A stretch of DNA of 7,190 bases from CAYNJG01 sp964397295 (lineage in GTDB: Bacteria > Planctomycetota > Planctomycetia > Pirellulales > Pirellulaceae): the NCBI GenBank assembly GCA_964397295.1, contig CAYNJG010000311.1:1-7190 (forward strand), read 5' to 3'. Position numbers and translations under genes: made by a program. How positions within the stretch are numbered: position 1 is the stretch's first letter; each line of letters begins with the position of its first letter. The notes below the pieces were generated by a model. That model did no database searches. It was not told the DNA's origin and was given only the letters and a program-made list of their open reading frames with translations. Below are positions 1-6,274 of the stretch, in pieces.

Positions 1-533
1 AGCTTGAAGAACGTCTGGCAAAGCTTTCTGGTGGCGTTGCGAAAGTAAACGTCGGTGCCGCAACCGAAAGTGAAATGAAAGAAAAGAAAGCTCGCGTTGA
101 AGATGCATTGCACGCAACTCGCGCAGCAGTCGAAGAAGGCATTCTTCCCGGCGGTGGCGTTGCTATCCTGCGTGCTTCCGCTAACTGCAAGCCAAGCTCT
201 GATCTCTCAAATGACGAATTGGTGGGCTACAACATTGTTGTTCGGTCGTGCCGCGCTCCATTGCAAATGATTGCAGAGAACGCTGGGCAAGATGGCGGCA
301 TCGTTTGCGAGCGAGTCCTCGAAGCAAAAGCCAGCCACGGCTACAACGCTTTGACGGACAAGTACGAAGACCTCATCAAAGCTGGTGTCATCGACCCAAC
401 GAAGGTGACTCGTACAGCCCTCGCCAACGCATCAAGTGTTGCGACTCTTTTGCTAACCAGTGACGCACTGATCGCAGAAAAGCCGAAAGAAGGCAAAGCT
501 GGTGGTCATGGCGGCGACCACGACATGTATTAA
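1..533 (+). CDS. groEL: GroEL-type 60 kDa chaperonin, C-terminal part (5' end outside window)
   Basis: Only the last 176 codons are present; the frame is open from base 3 and ends at TAA 531-533. The protein is the large chaperonin subunit, a double-ring ATP-driven folding cage in the cytoplasm that works with GroES. The visible part begins just before the conserved VGAATE..MKEKKARVEDALHATRAAVEEG block, which ends the apical/intermediate region. The Asp of VEDALHATR matches the catalytic ATPase aspartate of E. coli GroEL (D398). The GGG of ILPGGGVAIL and the GYNA...IDPTKVTR segment belong to the equatorial ATP-binding domain. The ATG at base 75 is an internal methionine, not a start. The tail is unusual: it lacks GGM repeats and ends in a short Gly/His/Asp-rich GGHGGDHDMY. 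No groES is visible. Many bacteria carry several groEL copies, so this may be a paralogue rather than the main one. The family assignment is certain. Confidence 0.97.
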   Translation, partial: LEERLAKLSGGVAKVNVGAATESEMKEKKARVEDALHATRAAVEEGILPGGGVAILRASANCKPSSDLSNDELVGYNIVVRSCRAPLQMIAENAGQDGGIVCERVLEAKASHGYNALTDKYEDLIKAGVIDPTKVTRTALANASSVATLLLTSDALIAEKPKEGKAGGHGGDHDMY

Positions 534-565
534 GCCATAACTGGCTGATACCAATTTCGATATTC

Positions 566-598
566 AAAAGCCCGTTCGGCATCCGAGCGGGCTTTTTT
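566..598 (+). terminator. Rho-independent terminator of groEL, possibly bidirectional
   Basis: A 14-pair stem (566-579 with 583-596, including one G-T wobble) encloses a 3-base loop (CAT) and is followed by a run of six T at 593-598. It starts 32 bases after the groEL stop. The left arm begins with four A, so on the - strand the same hairpin is followed by four T. It could therefore also end transcription of the convergent dipeptidase gene, whose stop codon lies 34 bases to the right of the T run. Confidence 0.93.
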
Positions 599-631
599 CG
601 TATGAATATGCTTCCATCCGTCATCCATTGG

Positions 632-1696
632 CTAATCTGGAAGGACTTCACCGAAAAAACGAAGCCAATTGCCGTGCATGATCAACTGAATGTCGGCGTC
701 CGAATAACCACGTGACGAAAGTCCATCAAGCAACTTCTTCGGCAAGTCGGTGTAGCGATTCAAGTCCGCGGGTGTTTGCTCATTGCCGAAACAGCCGTCT
801 AGGTCACTACCGATTCCGACGTGCTTTGTGTTTCCAGCCAACTGACAGACGATGTCGATGTTGTCGATAGCACGCTCAATCTTGACTTCATTCTTCGATT
901 GCCAGCGGACATATCCGTTTTGCATCATGATGATATCGAAGGCCATTCCAATCACGCCGTCGCGATCGATCACGGCTTTATACTGCTCATCACAAAATTG
1001 TCGTTGCCAGTCGCAGATGCGGCGGGAGTTTTGATGACTCGCGTGAACGCGTCCGCCAAAGTTGTCGAGCGTCTGCCAAAAAGCGACATCGGAGAGATGC
1101 GTGAGATCGATCGTAATCCCCAGATCTTCGGCTCGTTTCAACAATTCGATTGCGTTCAGCGCGAGTCCTACTTCGCTGTTCGTTCCACCGCCGTAGCGGT
1201 TTGGGCCGTAGTGCGTCAGTCCTAGAGCTCGTAAACCGAGTTCGTGAAACTCCTCGACGGTCGAAGGTTCAAGCAGCGGATCGGCGCCTTCCATGGTGAC
1301 AACAATCCCCAGCGGTTCAGAATCCGGTGCAGTGTTGTACGCCGCAACGTGCTTTTGCAAGTCGGACTTGGTCTTGATAAAACGCATCCAGCCGGCCTTC
1401 TCCATGGCTCGATAGTAGGCCAAGTGAGCGTGAGCATACGCATAGCATCCCATGGACGTCGTCTTACCGAACGCATGGTTGATCGGCTCCTCTCGCCGCG
1501 CCAGTAAGGTCGTTAGACAAACGCCGACGCCTGCGGCGCGGAGTTCTGGCAAGCTAAGCGTGCTTGTACAACGACCGGGCTCGGTCATGCCAAGTTCTTT
1601 TTCTTGGCGACGGATATCATCGACCGATTGCCGAAGATCGCGATTCCAGTCGACCGCGTTGAGTGCAAGATCGAGATGGCCGTCGAATAGCAGCAT
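632..1696 (-). CDS. Membrane dipeptidase-like zinc peptidase (renal dipeptidase family, M19)
   Basis: The 354-residue product has the length of bacterial M19 dipeptidases, which cleave dipeptides and tolerate a D-residue at the C-terminal position. All expected metal and active-site residues are visible: the HxD pair near the N-terminus (H7, D9 in DGHLD), the bridging glutamate E136 in VTMEGAD, H200 in DLTHLSD, H221 in ASHQNSR, and D298 in the late GIGSDLDG motif. The C-terminal GNWLRFF matches the family's usual GxNxxR ending. No signal peptide or membrane segment is seen, so it is probably cytoplasmic. ATG 1694-1696 is chosen because the metal HxD lies only six residues after it; no Shine-Dalgarno precedes it. 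It is divergent from the DSD1-like gene with 106 bases between the starts, suggesting a joint role in D-amino acid use. The exact substrate is not readable from sequence, and some M19 members act on other amides or lactams. Confidence 0.93.
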   Translation of the reverse strand: MLLFDGHLDLALNAVDWNRDLRQSVDDIRRQEKELGMTEPGRCTSTLSLPELRAAGVGVCLTTLLARREEPINHAFGKTTSMGCYAYAHAHLAYYRAMEKAGWMRFIKTKSDLQKHVAAYNTAPDSEPLGIVVTMEGADPLLEPSTVEEFHELGLRALGLTHYGPNRYGGGTNSEVGLALNAIELLKRAEDLGITIDLTHLSDVAFWQTLDNFGGRVHASHQNSRRICDWQRQFCDEQYKAVIDRDGVIGMAFDIIMMQNGYVRWQSKNEVKIERAIDNIDIVCQLAGNTKHVGIGSDLDGCFGNEQTPADLNRYTDLPKKLLDGLSSRGYSDADIQLIMHGNWLRFFGEVLPD

Positions 1697-1713
1697 GAGT
1701 GGCTCGCAATTGC

Positions 1714-1798
1714 GTTACGATAGTGACACTGGCTTGGCCAGTTGATGAAGCAGGTTCTCAGGCGAACACCGCGTTCCTTTTCATTCCGTTATCGTAAC
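1714..1798. promoter_or_regulatory. Mirrored 9-base element in the divergent promoter region
   Basis: GTTACGATA at 1714-1722 and its exact reverse complement TATCGTAAC at 1790-1798 face each other across 67 bases. Read on each gene's own coding strand, both divergent genes have TATCGTAAC shortly before the start: 17 bases before the dipeptidase ATG, and 4 bases before the first (16 before the second) ATG of the PLP-enzyme gene. The right-hand copy extends to a palindrome, GTTA-TCG-TAAC, at 1788-1798. It could be a paired operator, or TATCGT could act as a -10 element for both genes. No convincing -35 box was found at the standard distance. The function is inferred only from symmetry and position. 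Confidence 0.4.
1728..1742. promoter_or_regulatory. Perfect 6-base inverted repeat, possible operator
   Basis: ACTGGC and GCCAGT are exact reverse complements separated by TTG, and lie in the 106-base region between the two divergent genes. The arms are short and there is no T run, so this is unlikely to be a terminator. A dimeric regulator site is possible. No regulator gene is next to it to support this. Confidence 0.3.
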
Positions 1799-1802
1799 CC
1801 AA

Positions 1803-2921
1803 ATGCGAGCACCCATGACTGCTTGGTACGAAATCGAAAACACCGACGATGTTCCGTCGCCGAATTTATTAGTTTATCCGGACCGAATTGAATTGAACCT
1901 TGCCACGATGATTGAGTGGACGGGCAATCCCGACCAACTGCGTCCGCATGTGAAAACGCACAAAATGCCAAACATCGTGGCGATGAAGCTTGCCGCAGGT
2001 ATTACAAAATTCAAAGCTTCAACAATCGCCGAAGTGGAAATGACCGCCGAAGCCGGAGGACGCGACATCCTTCTTGCGTATCAACCAGTGGGTCCCAACG
2101 TAAGTCGCCTGGTGCAACTTGCCGAGAAGTATCCTGAGCTGAAACTCGCTTGCTTGGTCGATAATGAGGAATCCCTCAAAACAATCTCTGCTACCGCGTC
2201 TAGCGCAGACGTCATGGTGCACATTTATATCGATCTCAATATCGGGATGGATCGAACAGGGATTTGCATTGGCGATGCAGCGATAGCGCTTTACCAGTTG
2301 ATTGCGGAATTGCCTGGCGTAGAACCGGGTGGCATTCACGCATACGACGGACACCTGCATCAATCCAACTACGATGAGTTGACGCAACTCGCAGAAGAAA
2401 CCTTTCAGCCCGTTTGGAAGTTTCGGGACGAACTAACGGCCCGCGGTTTGGCCATACCAACGATCGCCGCTGCCGGCACACCGACTTCAAAACTGCTGTC
2501 GAGCGAAGCAAACGTAGAGGTTGGTGCCGGGACACCTGTGCTCTGGGACACTGGCTATACGAAAATCTGTCCTCAGCACGATTTCAAACCCGCGGCCATA
2601 CTTTTAGCTCGTGTGATTAGTCACCCGGCTCCGAAGTTGCTTTGCGTTGACTTGGGCTACAAAGCGGTAGCATCCGAATCCGCGCCACCTCGTGTCAGTT
2701 TTTTCGGCCTGGAAGATGCGACGCCCGTTGGCCACAGCGAAGAACATCTGGTCCTTGAATCAGAAAAGTCAGAAGACTATCACGTTGGCTCGGTGCTCTA
2801 TGGCATTCCGCATCACGTGTGTCCGACCGTTGCCTTACACCAAGAAGCACACTGTGTACGAAACGGTCGCGTCGAAGAAACCTGGCCCATTATCGCGAGA
2901 GATCGACGAATCACGATTTAG
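1803..2921 (+). CDS. DSD1-like PLP enzyme: D-serine dehydratase / D-threonine aldolase family (fold type III)
   Basis: The 372-residue product matches the length of this family, which joins an alanine-racemase-like PLP barrel to a C-terminal beta domain holding a metal. The PLP lysine is K51 in the RPHVKTHK signature (residues 47-54). The barrel continues through YDGHLHQ (181-187), the glycine-rich AAAGTPTSK (222-230) and GAGTPVLWDTGY (241-252). The metal pair is H338-x-C340 in IPHHVCPTV. By family knowledge, eukaryotic D-serine dehydratase uses His plus Cys for zinc, whereas characterised bacterial D-threonine aldolase uses His plus Asp. This pair therefore leans toward a zinc D-serine (or D-threonine) dehydratase, but the substrate stays open. 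It is divergent from an M19 dipeptidase. ATG 1803 is the first start; ATG 1815 (residue 5) is equally possible, and neither has a clear Shine-Dalgarno. The gene ends 24 bases from the convergent mfd stop. Confidence 0.9.
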   Translation: MRAPMTAWYEIENTDDVPSPNLLVYPDRIELNLATMIEWTGNPDQLRPHVKTHKMPNIVAMKLAAGITKFKASTIAEVEMTAEAGGRDILLAYQPVGPNVSRLVQLAEKYPELKLACLVDNEESLKTISATASSADVMVHIYIDLNIGMDRTGICIGDAAIALYQLIAELPGVEPGGIHAYDGHLHQSNYDELTQLAEETFQPVWKFRDELTARGLAIPTIAAAGTPTSKLLSSEANVEVGAGTPVLWDTGYTKICPQHDFKPAAILLARVISHPAPKLLCVDLGYKAVASESAPPRVSFFGLEDATPVGHSEEHLVLESEKSEDYHVGSVLYGIPHHVCPTVALHQEAHCVRNGRVEETWPIIARDRRITI

Positions 2922-2945
2922 CGAACAGTATTTTGATGGTCGCCT

Positions 2946-5900
2946 TTACTTCACGGCCAACAATCCACGCGTGAACGAAATAATCTCATCCGGGTCTTTC
3001 ATGCCCTTGGGAATCGTGCTGTACACGGCCCCATCGTCCACCATGCGAATCTTCTTGTTGCTCTGTCGAACAAGCTGATCGGCGCGTTGCCGATCTTGGT
3101 AGCCAAATGCCAGATACCGATCTTCGTCGATGTGAATTGAATTGATTTGCCAGAGCGCCATGTCGGCCTTTAGTCGAGTAAGCTCAAACAATCGTTCTAC
3201 GGCTTCTGGAATCTTGCCGAAGCGATCTTCTAATTCCTCCCGAATTGCTTGCAGGCCTTCTTCGTCAAACGTCCGAGCCAACCGCCGATAGATATCGATC
3301 TTCGCACGCATGTCTGGAACATACCCGCGGGGCAAGTGTGCCTCGCCGGGAAGCTCCATCGTTACGTCGATTTCCAACTTTGGAGGTAGGTTTCGTAGTC
3401 GCCGTACTGCCGCCTCGAGCAACTGACAATACAGCTCATAGCCAACAGTCGCGATGTGTCCGCTTTGTTGCGTTCCGAGGATATTGCCAGCACCACGAAT
3501 CTCCAAGTCGCGCATCGAAATCGCGAAGCCAGCGCCCATTTCGCTGAACTCTTCGATTGCTCGCAGTCGTCTTGCAGCATCTGGAGTTAGCGACTTTGCA
3601 GGATCAATTAGCAAATAGCAGTAAGCCCGTCGCCGATCGCGGCCAACACGCCCACGAAGCTGATGAAGGTCCGCGAGCCCGTACATGTTTGCGTCATCGA
3701 TGAAAATCGTATTCGCATTGGGAATGTCGAGTCCACTTTCGATGATTGTGGTAGCGAGCAGAATATCGTGCTCTCCGGCGATAAACTGGACCATGACTTG
3801 TTCCAGTTCACCTTCAGGCATTTGGCCGTGCCCGATCACGATTGATGCATCGGGCACGAGGTCTTGAATCTTGTTCCGAACCTTCTCAATGTCGTGGACG
3901 CGGTTGTGAACGAAGTAGACTTGACCATTGCGACTGAGTTCTCGCATGATTGCGCTGCGGATCACCTTGTCATCCCATCGCAACACACGTGTCTCGACCG
4001 CCAGTCGCTCTTCAGGCGGCGTTTCTAGGTTTGAGATTCCGCGAATGCCCGTTAGCGCCATGTGTAGCGTACGTGGAATGGGTGTAGCGGAAAGCGTCAG
4101 CACGTTGACGGCCGATCGAAGCTGCTTAAGCCGGTCTTTTACCGCAACACCGAACCGCTGTTCTTCGTCGATAATCACGAGACCCAGGTTTTCGAAGACA
4201 ACGTCTTTCGAAGCGACACGATGCGTCCCAATGACAATATCGACGCCCCCACAAGATAAAGCCTTGATGGTTTCACGCTGTTCTTTCGGAGAACAAAATC
4301 GACTGAGCTTGGCGATACGAAAAGGGAACTCAGCCATGCGTTGGCAAAACGAGCGATAATGTTGTTCTGCGAGAATCGTTGTCGGCACAAGCACGGCAAC
4401 TTGGAATCCGTTGTCGACCGCTTTGAAAGCAGCCCGCATTGCCATCTCGGTTTTTCCAAACCCAACATCTCCACAAAGCAAACGATCCATCGCATTGTTT
4501 TTGCCAAGGTCTTGCTTGATCGCGTCGATGGCGGTCAGTTGATCGGGCGTTTCGTGGAACGGAAATGCAGCGTCAAACTCTCTCTGCCAATCAGTATCTG
4601 CGCCAAACACGATACCGCCGGCCGCTTCGCGTTCGGCGTGCAAATCCAACATCTCTGCGGCAAGATCCTTTGCTGCCGTAGCCGCCGCCTCCCGGTGTTT
4701 GGCCCATTGTTTCCCGCCGATTTTTGCTAATCGCGGTAGAGCCTTGCGTCCGCCAACGTATTTTTGGACCAGCTCAATTCGGGACGCGGGTACGTAAATC
4801 TTCGTGCCGCCATGAAATTCGATCTCGAGATGTTCTTCCTTTTGATTTTCTTTCTCCAACAGCTTCAAACCACGGTAGCGTCCGATGCCGTGCCCGAGAT
4901 GTACAACTAGGTCGCCATCGCGGAGATCCATGAAGCTATCGATGGCTTTACCGGACCGCTTACGAGACGTACGTTTGACATCTGCGCGTCCGAACATCTC
5001 TGCGCCACTGAGCACGAGTGTTTTTTCGGACGGAAGTCGAAAGCCAGAACGCAATCGCCCGACAGCGCAATGCAGCTTGCCCTGCGCCGCAAGTTTTGTG
5101 GAAGAGAATATTTCCGTGAGTCGTTCGGATTCTGCATCTGTTTGGCAAACGACGAACGTCTGGTGACCCTGCCCAATTGTTTCCAAGAGATCGCGGATCT
5201 GGTTGACGTCGCCACTAAATCGTTCGACCGTCTCAATGGGCATCCGCACGGTCGTATCTTCCGTTCCACCAGCCAATCCCCACGTCGAAACGCTAGGCAA
5301 TTGAGCGAGACTCTTGAATACGGCAGGTGCTCCGTGATGGCGGTCAGTTTCAGAGATTCGCTCGAGATAGCGCTGTCCTTCCGACTGGATTTCGTCCGGT
5401 TGTTGAAATACCACACACGTCTTTTCAGAAAGGTATTCGACCAAATGCGATTCGCGAGGCCGTTGTCTCGTGAGCACGGTGACTTCGATTTCATCCATCG
5501 GCATGAGACTGCGTTGCGAGCCGCGGTCGAAACGTCGCATCGATTCAATTTCATCCCCAAACATCTCGATCCGCACGGGATCCACCCAATCCGTGGCGAA
5601 GATATCGACGATTCCACCACGCACGGAAAACTCGCCTGGCAATTCGACGGCCGTGGTGTGGTGATAGTCATGTCGCACAAGCCACTCGGACAGCTCGTCG
5701 ACATCGAGCGTCTTACCGGTGCGAAACATTCGAGTCTGATCAGCTACTTCCTGAACACTGGGCACCGGTTGTTGGAGTGCTTGAATAGACGTCACAAGTA
5801 TTCGCGGCCACGTCCCACGCGCTAACTCTTTCAAAACACGCAGTCGTTCTCCGTACGCTTCGTCCATCAATGTTGAACGGCCAGAAGTTGCATCGAGCGC

Positions 5901-6179
5901 CGGAAAGATATCGATTCTCTGATCAGTAAAAACATCCAAGTCAGACGACATCGAGTCGAGCAACTTGGGCTCGGGAATCACGACTAAGAACGTGTCGAAG
6001 TCGGCACTTCGTGTAAGTGCGGCAATTCCGAGCGCGCAGGAGGAAGCGTGGACACCATCGAGCAGAGCATTGTTGCCAGCGGAAATCGTTGCAGCAATTC
6101 GCTCGAAATCGGAATCCTTCGCAAGTCTTGCCGAAAGCTCACGGAGCAATTCGACGGGTGTCGTGGTCTTTGTCACCAC
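2946..6179 (-). CDS. mfd: Transcription-repair coupling factor Mfd
   Basis: The 1077-residue product is a double-stranded DNA translocase that pushes stalled RNA polymerase off damaged DNA and recruits UvrA for nucleotide excision repair. Domains in order: a UvrB-like N-terminal module (about 1-340) with the ELPGEFSVRGGIVDIF and FGDEIESMRRFD blocks; the CarD-like RNA-polymerase-interacting domain (about 415-480) with DLVVHLGHGIGRYRG; a RecG-like motor with FHETPDQ (541-547), Walker A GDVGFGKTE (570-578), Walker B DEEQ (671-674), LSATPIPRT (696-704), ESGLDIP (814-820) and QLRGRVGR (840-847); the translocation motif RDLEIRGAGNILGTQQSGH (890-908); and the C-terminal TRCF domain (about 950-1077). 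It is slightly shorter than E. coli Mfd (1148) but no motor motif is missing. The start is GTG 6177-6179 behind a good ribosome site; a second in-frame GTG follows at once. The upstream same-strand gene lies 95 bases away, so co-transcription is possible. Confidence 0.98.
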   Translation of the reverse strand: MVTKTTTPVELLRELSARLAKDSDFERIAATISAGNNALLDGVHASSCALGIAALTRSADFDTFLVVIPEPKLLDSMSSDLDVFTDQRIDIFPALDATSGRSTLMDEAYGERLRVLKELARGTWPRILVTSIQALQQPVPSVQEVADQTRMFRTGKTLDVDELSEWLVRHDYHHTTAVELPGEFSVRGGIVDIFATDWVDPVRIEMFGDEIESMRRFDRGSQRSLMPMDEIEVTVLTRQRPRESHLVEYLSEKTCVVFQQPDEIQSEGQRYLERISETDRHHGAPAVFKSLAQLPSVSTWGLAGGTEDTTVRMPIETVERFSGDVNQIRDLLETIGQGHQTFVVCQTDAESERLTEIFSSTKLAAQGKLHCAVGRLRSGFRLPSEKTLVLSGAEMFGRADVKRTSRKRSGKAIDSFMDLRDGDLVVHLGHGIGRYRGLKLLEKENQKEEHLEIEFHGGTKIYVPASRIELVQKYVGGRKALPRLAKIGGKQWAKHREAAATAAKDLAAEMLDLHAEREAAGGIVFGADTDWQREFDAAFPFHETPDQLTAIDAIKQDLGKNNAMDRLLCGDVGFGKTEMAMRAAFKAVDNGFQVAVLVPTTILAEQHYRSFCQRMAEFPFRIAKLSRFCSPKEQRETIKALSCGGVDIVIGTHRVASKDVVFENLGLVIIDEEQRFGVAVKDRLKQLRSAVNVLTLSATPIPRTLHMALTGIRGISNLETPPEERLAVETRVLRWDDKVIRSAIMRELSRNGQVYFVHNRVHDIEKVRNKIQDLVPDASIVIGHGQMPEGELEQVMVQFIAGEHDILLATTIIESGLDIPNANTIFIDDANMYGLADLHQLRGRVGRDRRRAYCYLLIDPAKSLTPDAARRLRAIEEFSEMGAGFAISMRDLEIRGAGNILGTQQSGHIATVGYELYCQLLEAAVRRLRNLPPKLEIDVTMELPGEAHLPRGYVPDMRAKIDIYRRLARTFDEEGLQAIREELEDRFGKIPEAVERLFELTRLKADMALWQINSIHIDEDRYLAFGYQDRQRADQLVRQSNKKIRMVDDGAVYSTIPKGMKDPDEIISFTRGLLAVK

Positions 6180-6180
6180 G

Positions 6181-6188
6181 CCTTCCTC
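6181..6188 (-). promoter_or_regulatory. Shine-Dalgarno site deciding the mfd GTG start
   Basis: On the - strand, GAGGAAGG ends one base before GTG 6179-6177, which is followed directly by a second in-frame GTG (6176-6174). Counting from the GAGG core, the spacing is 5 bases to the first GTG and 8 to the second, so the second may be the better start. The frame is open upstream to a TAG at 6237-6239 but contains no ATG, GTG or TTG there. This makes a GTG start nearly certain. Confidence 0.75.
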
Positions 6189-6196
6189 GGGTTTTC

Positions 6197-6271
6197 GTAG
6201 TGGTGGCTTCCATCCACTGCAGTACAGGCAAATCTCCTACCTGTAATTGTCGCGGCTCGAGCCACCAATAC
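6197..6271 (-). repeat. Inverted repeat in the mfd leader (possible structured 5' region)
   Basis: The arms 6197-6208 and 6260-6271 pair at 11 of 12 positions (one mismatch, 6200 with 6268) and enclose 51 bases. Inside the loop a smaller inverted repeat, TACAGG (6223-6228) with CCTGTA (6240-6245), can pair. The whole structure lies between the stop of the upstream flavin oxidoreductase gene and the mfd ribosome site. No T run follows on the - strand, so it does not look like a rho-independent terminator. An mRNA leader fold or protein site is possible; the role is inferred. Confidence 0.4.
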
Positions 6272-6274
6272 TTC

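Noticed and set aside
75..77. ATG as a start for a short chaperonin fragment
   Set aside because: Conserved GroEL sequence (KVNVGAATESE) continues in frame upstream to the window edge, so this is an internal Met.
821..1225. 134-codon + strand frame opposite the dipeptidase gene
   Set aside because: It is the antisense image of well-conserved M19 motifs, with no ribosome site or family resemblance.
2919..2945. GCGA/TCGC hairpin as a terminator between the convergent genes
   Set aside because: The stem is only four pairs with a long loop and no adequate T run at its end.
3928..4359. 143-codon + strand frame opposite the Mfd motor domain
   Set aside because: It is Ser/Arg-rich antisense shadow of the helicase motifs and has no independent support.
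4907..5704. 265-codon open frame on the - strand inside mfd in another frame
   Set aside because: It overlaps the true mfd frame on the same strand, and its product is low-complexity Ser/Arg/Cys-rich sequence typical of out-of-frame translation.
5070..5825. 251-codon open frame on the + strand inside mfd
   Set aside because: It lies wholly antisense to the conserved UvrB-like part of Mfd, the protein shows no recognisable motif, and several similar overlapping frames exist there.
6216..6223. 8-base palindrome ACTGCAGT before mfd
   Set aside because: It is too short to be informative alone, and it lies within the loop of the longer inverted repeat.
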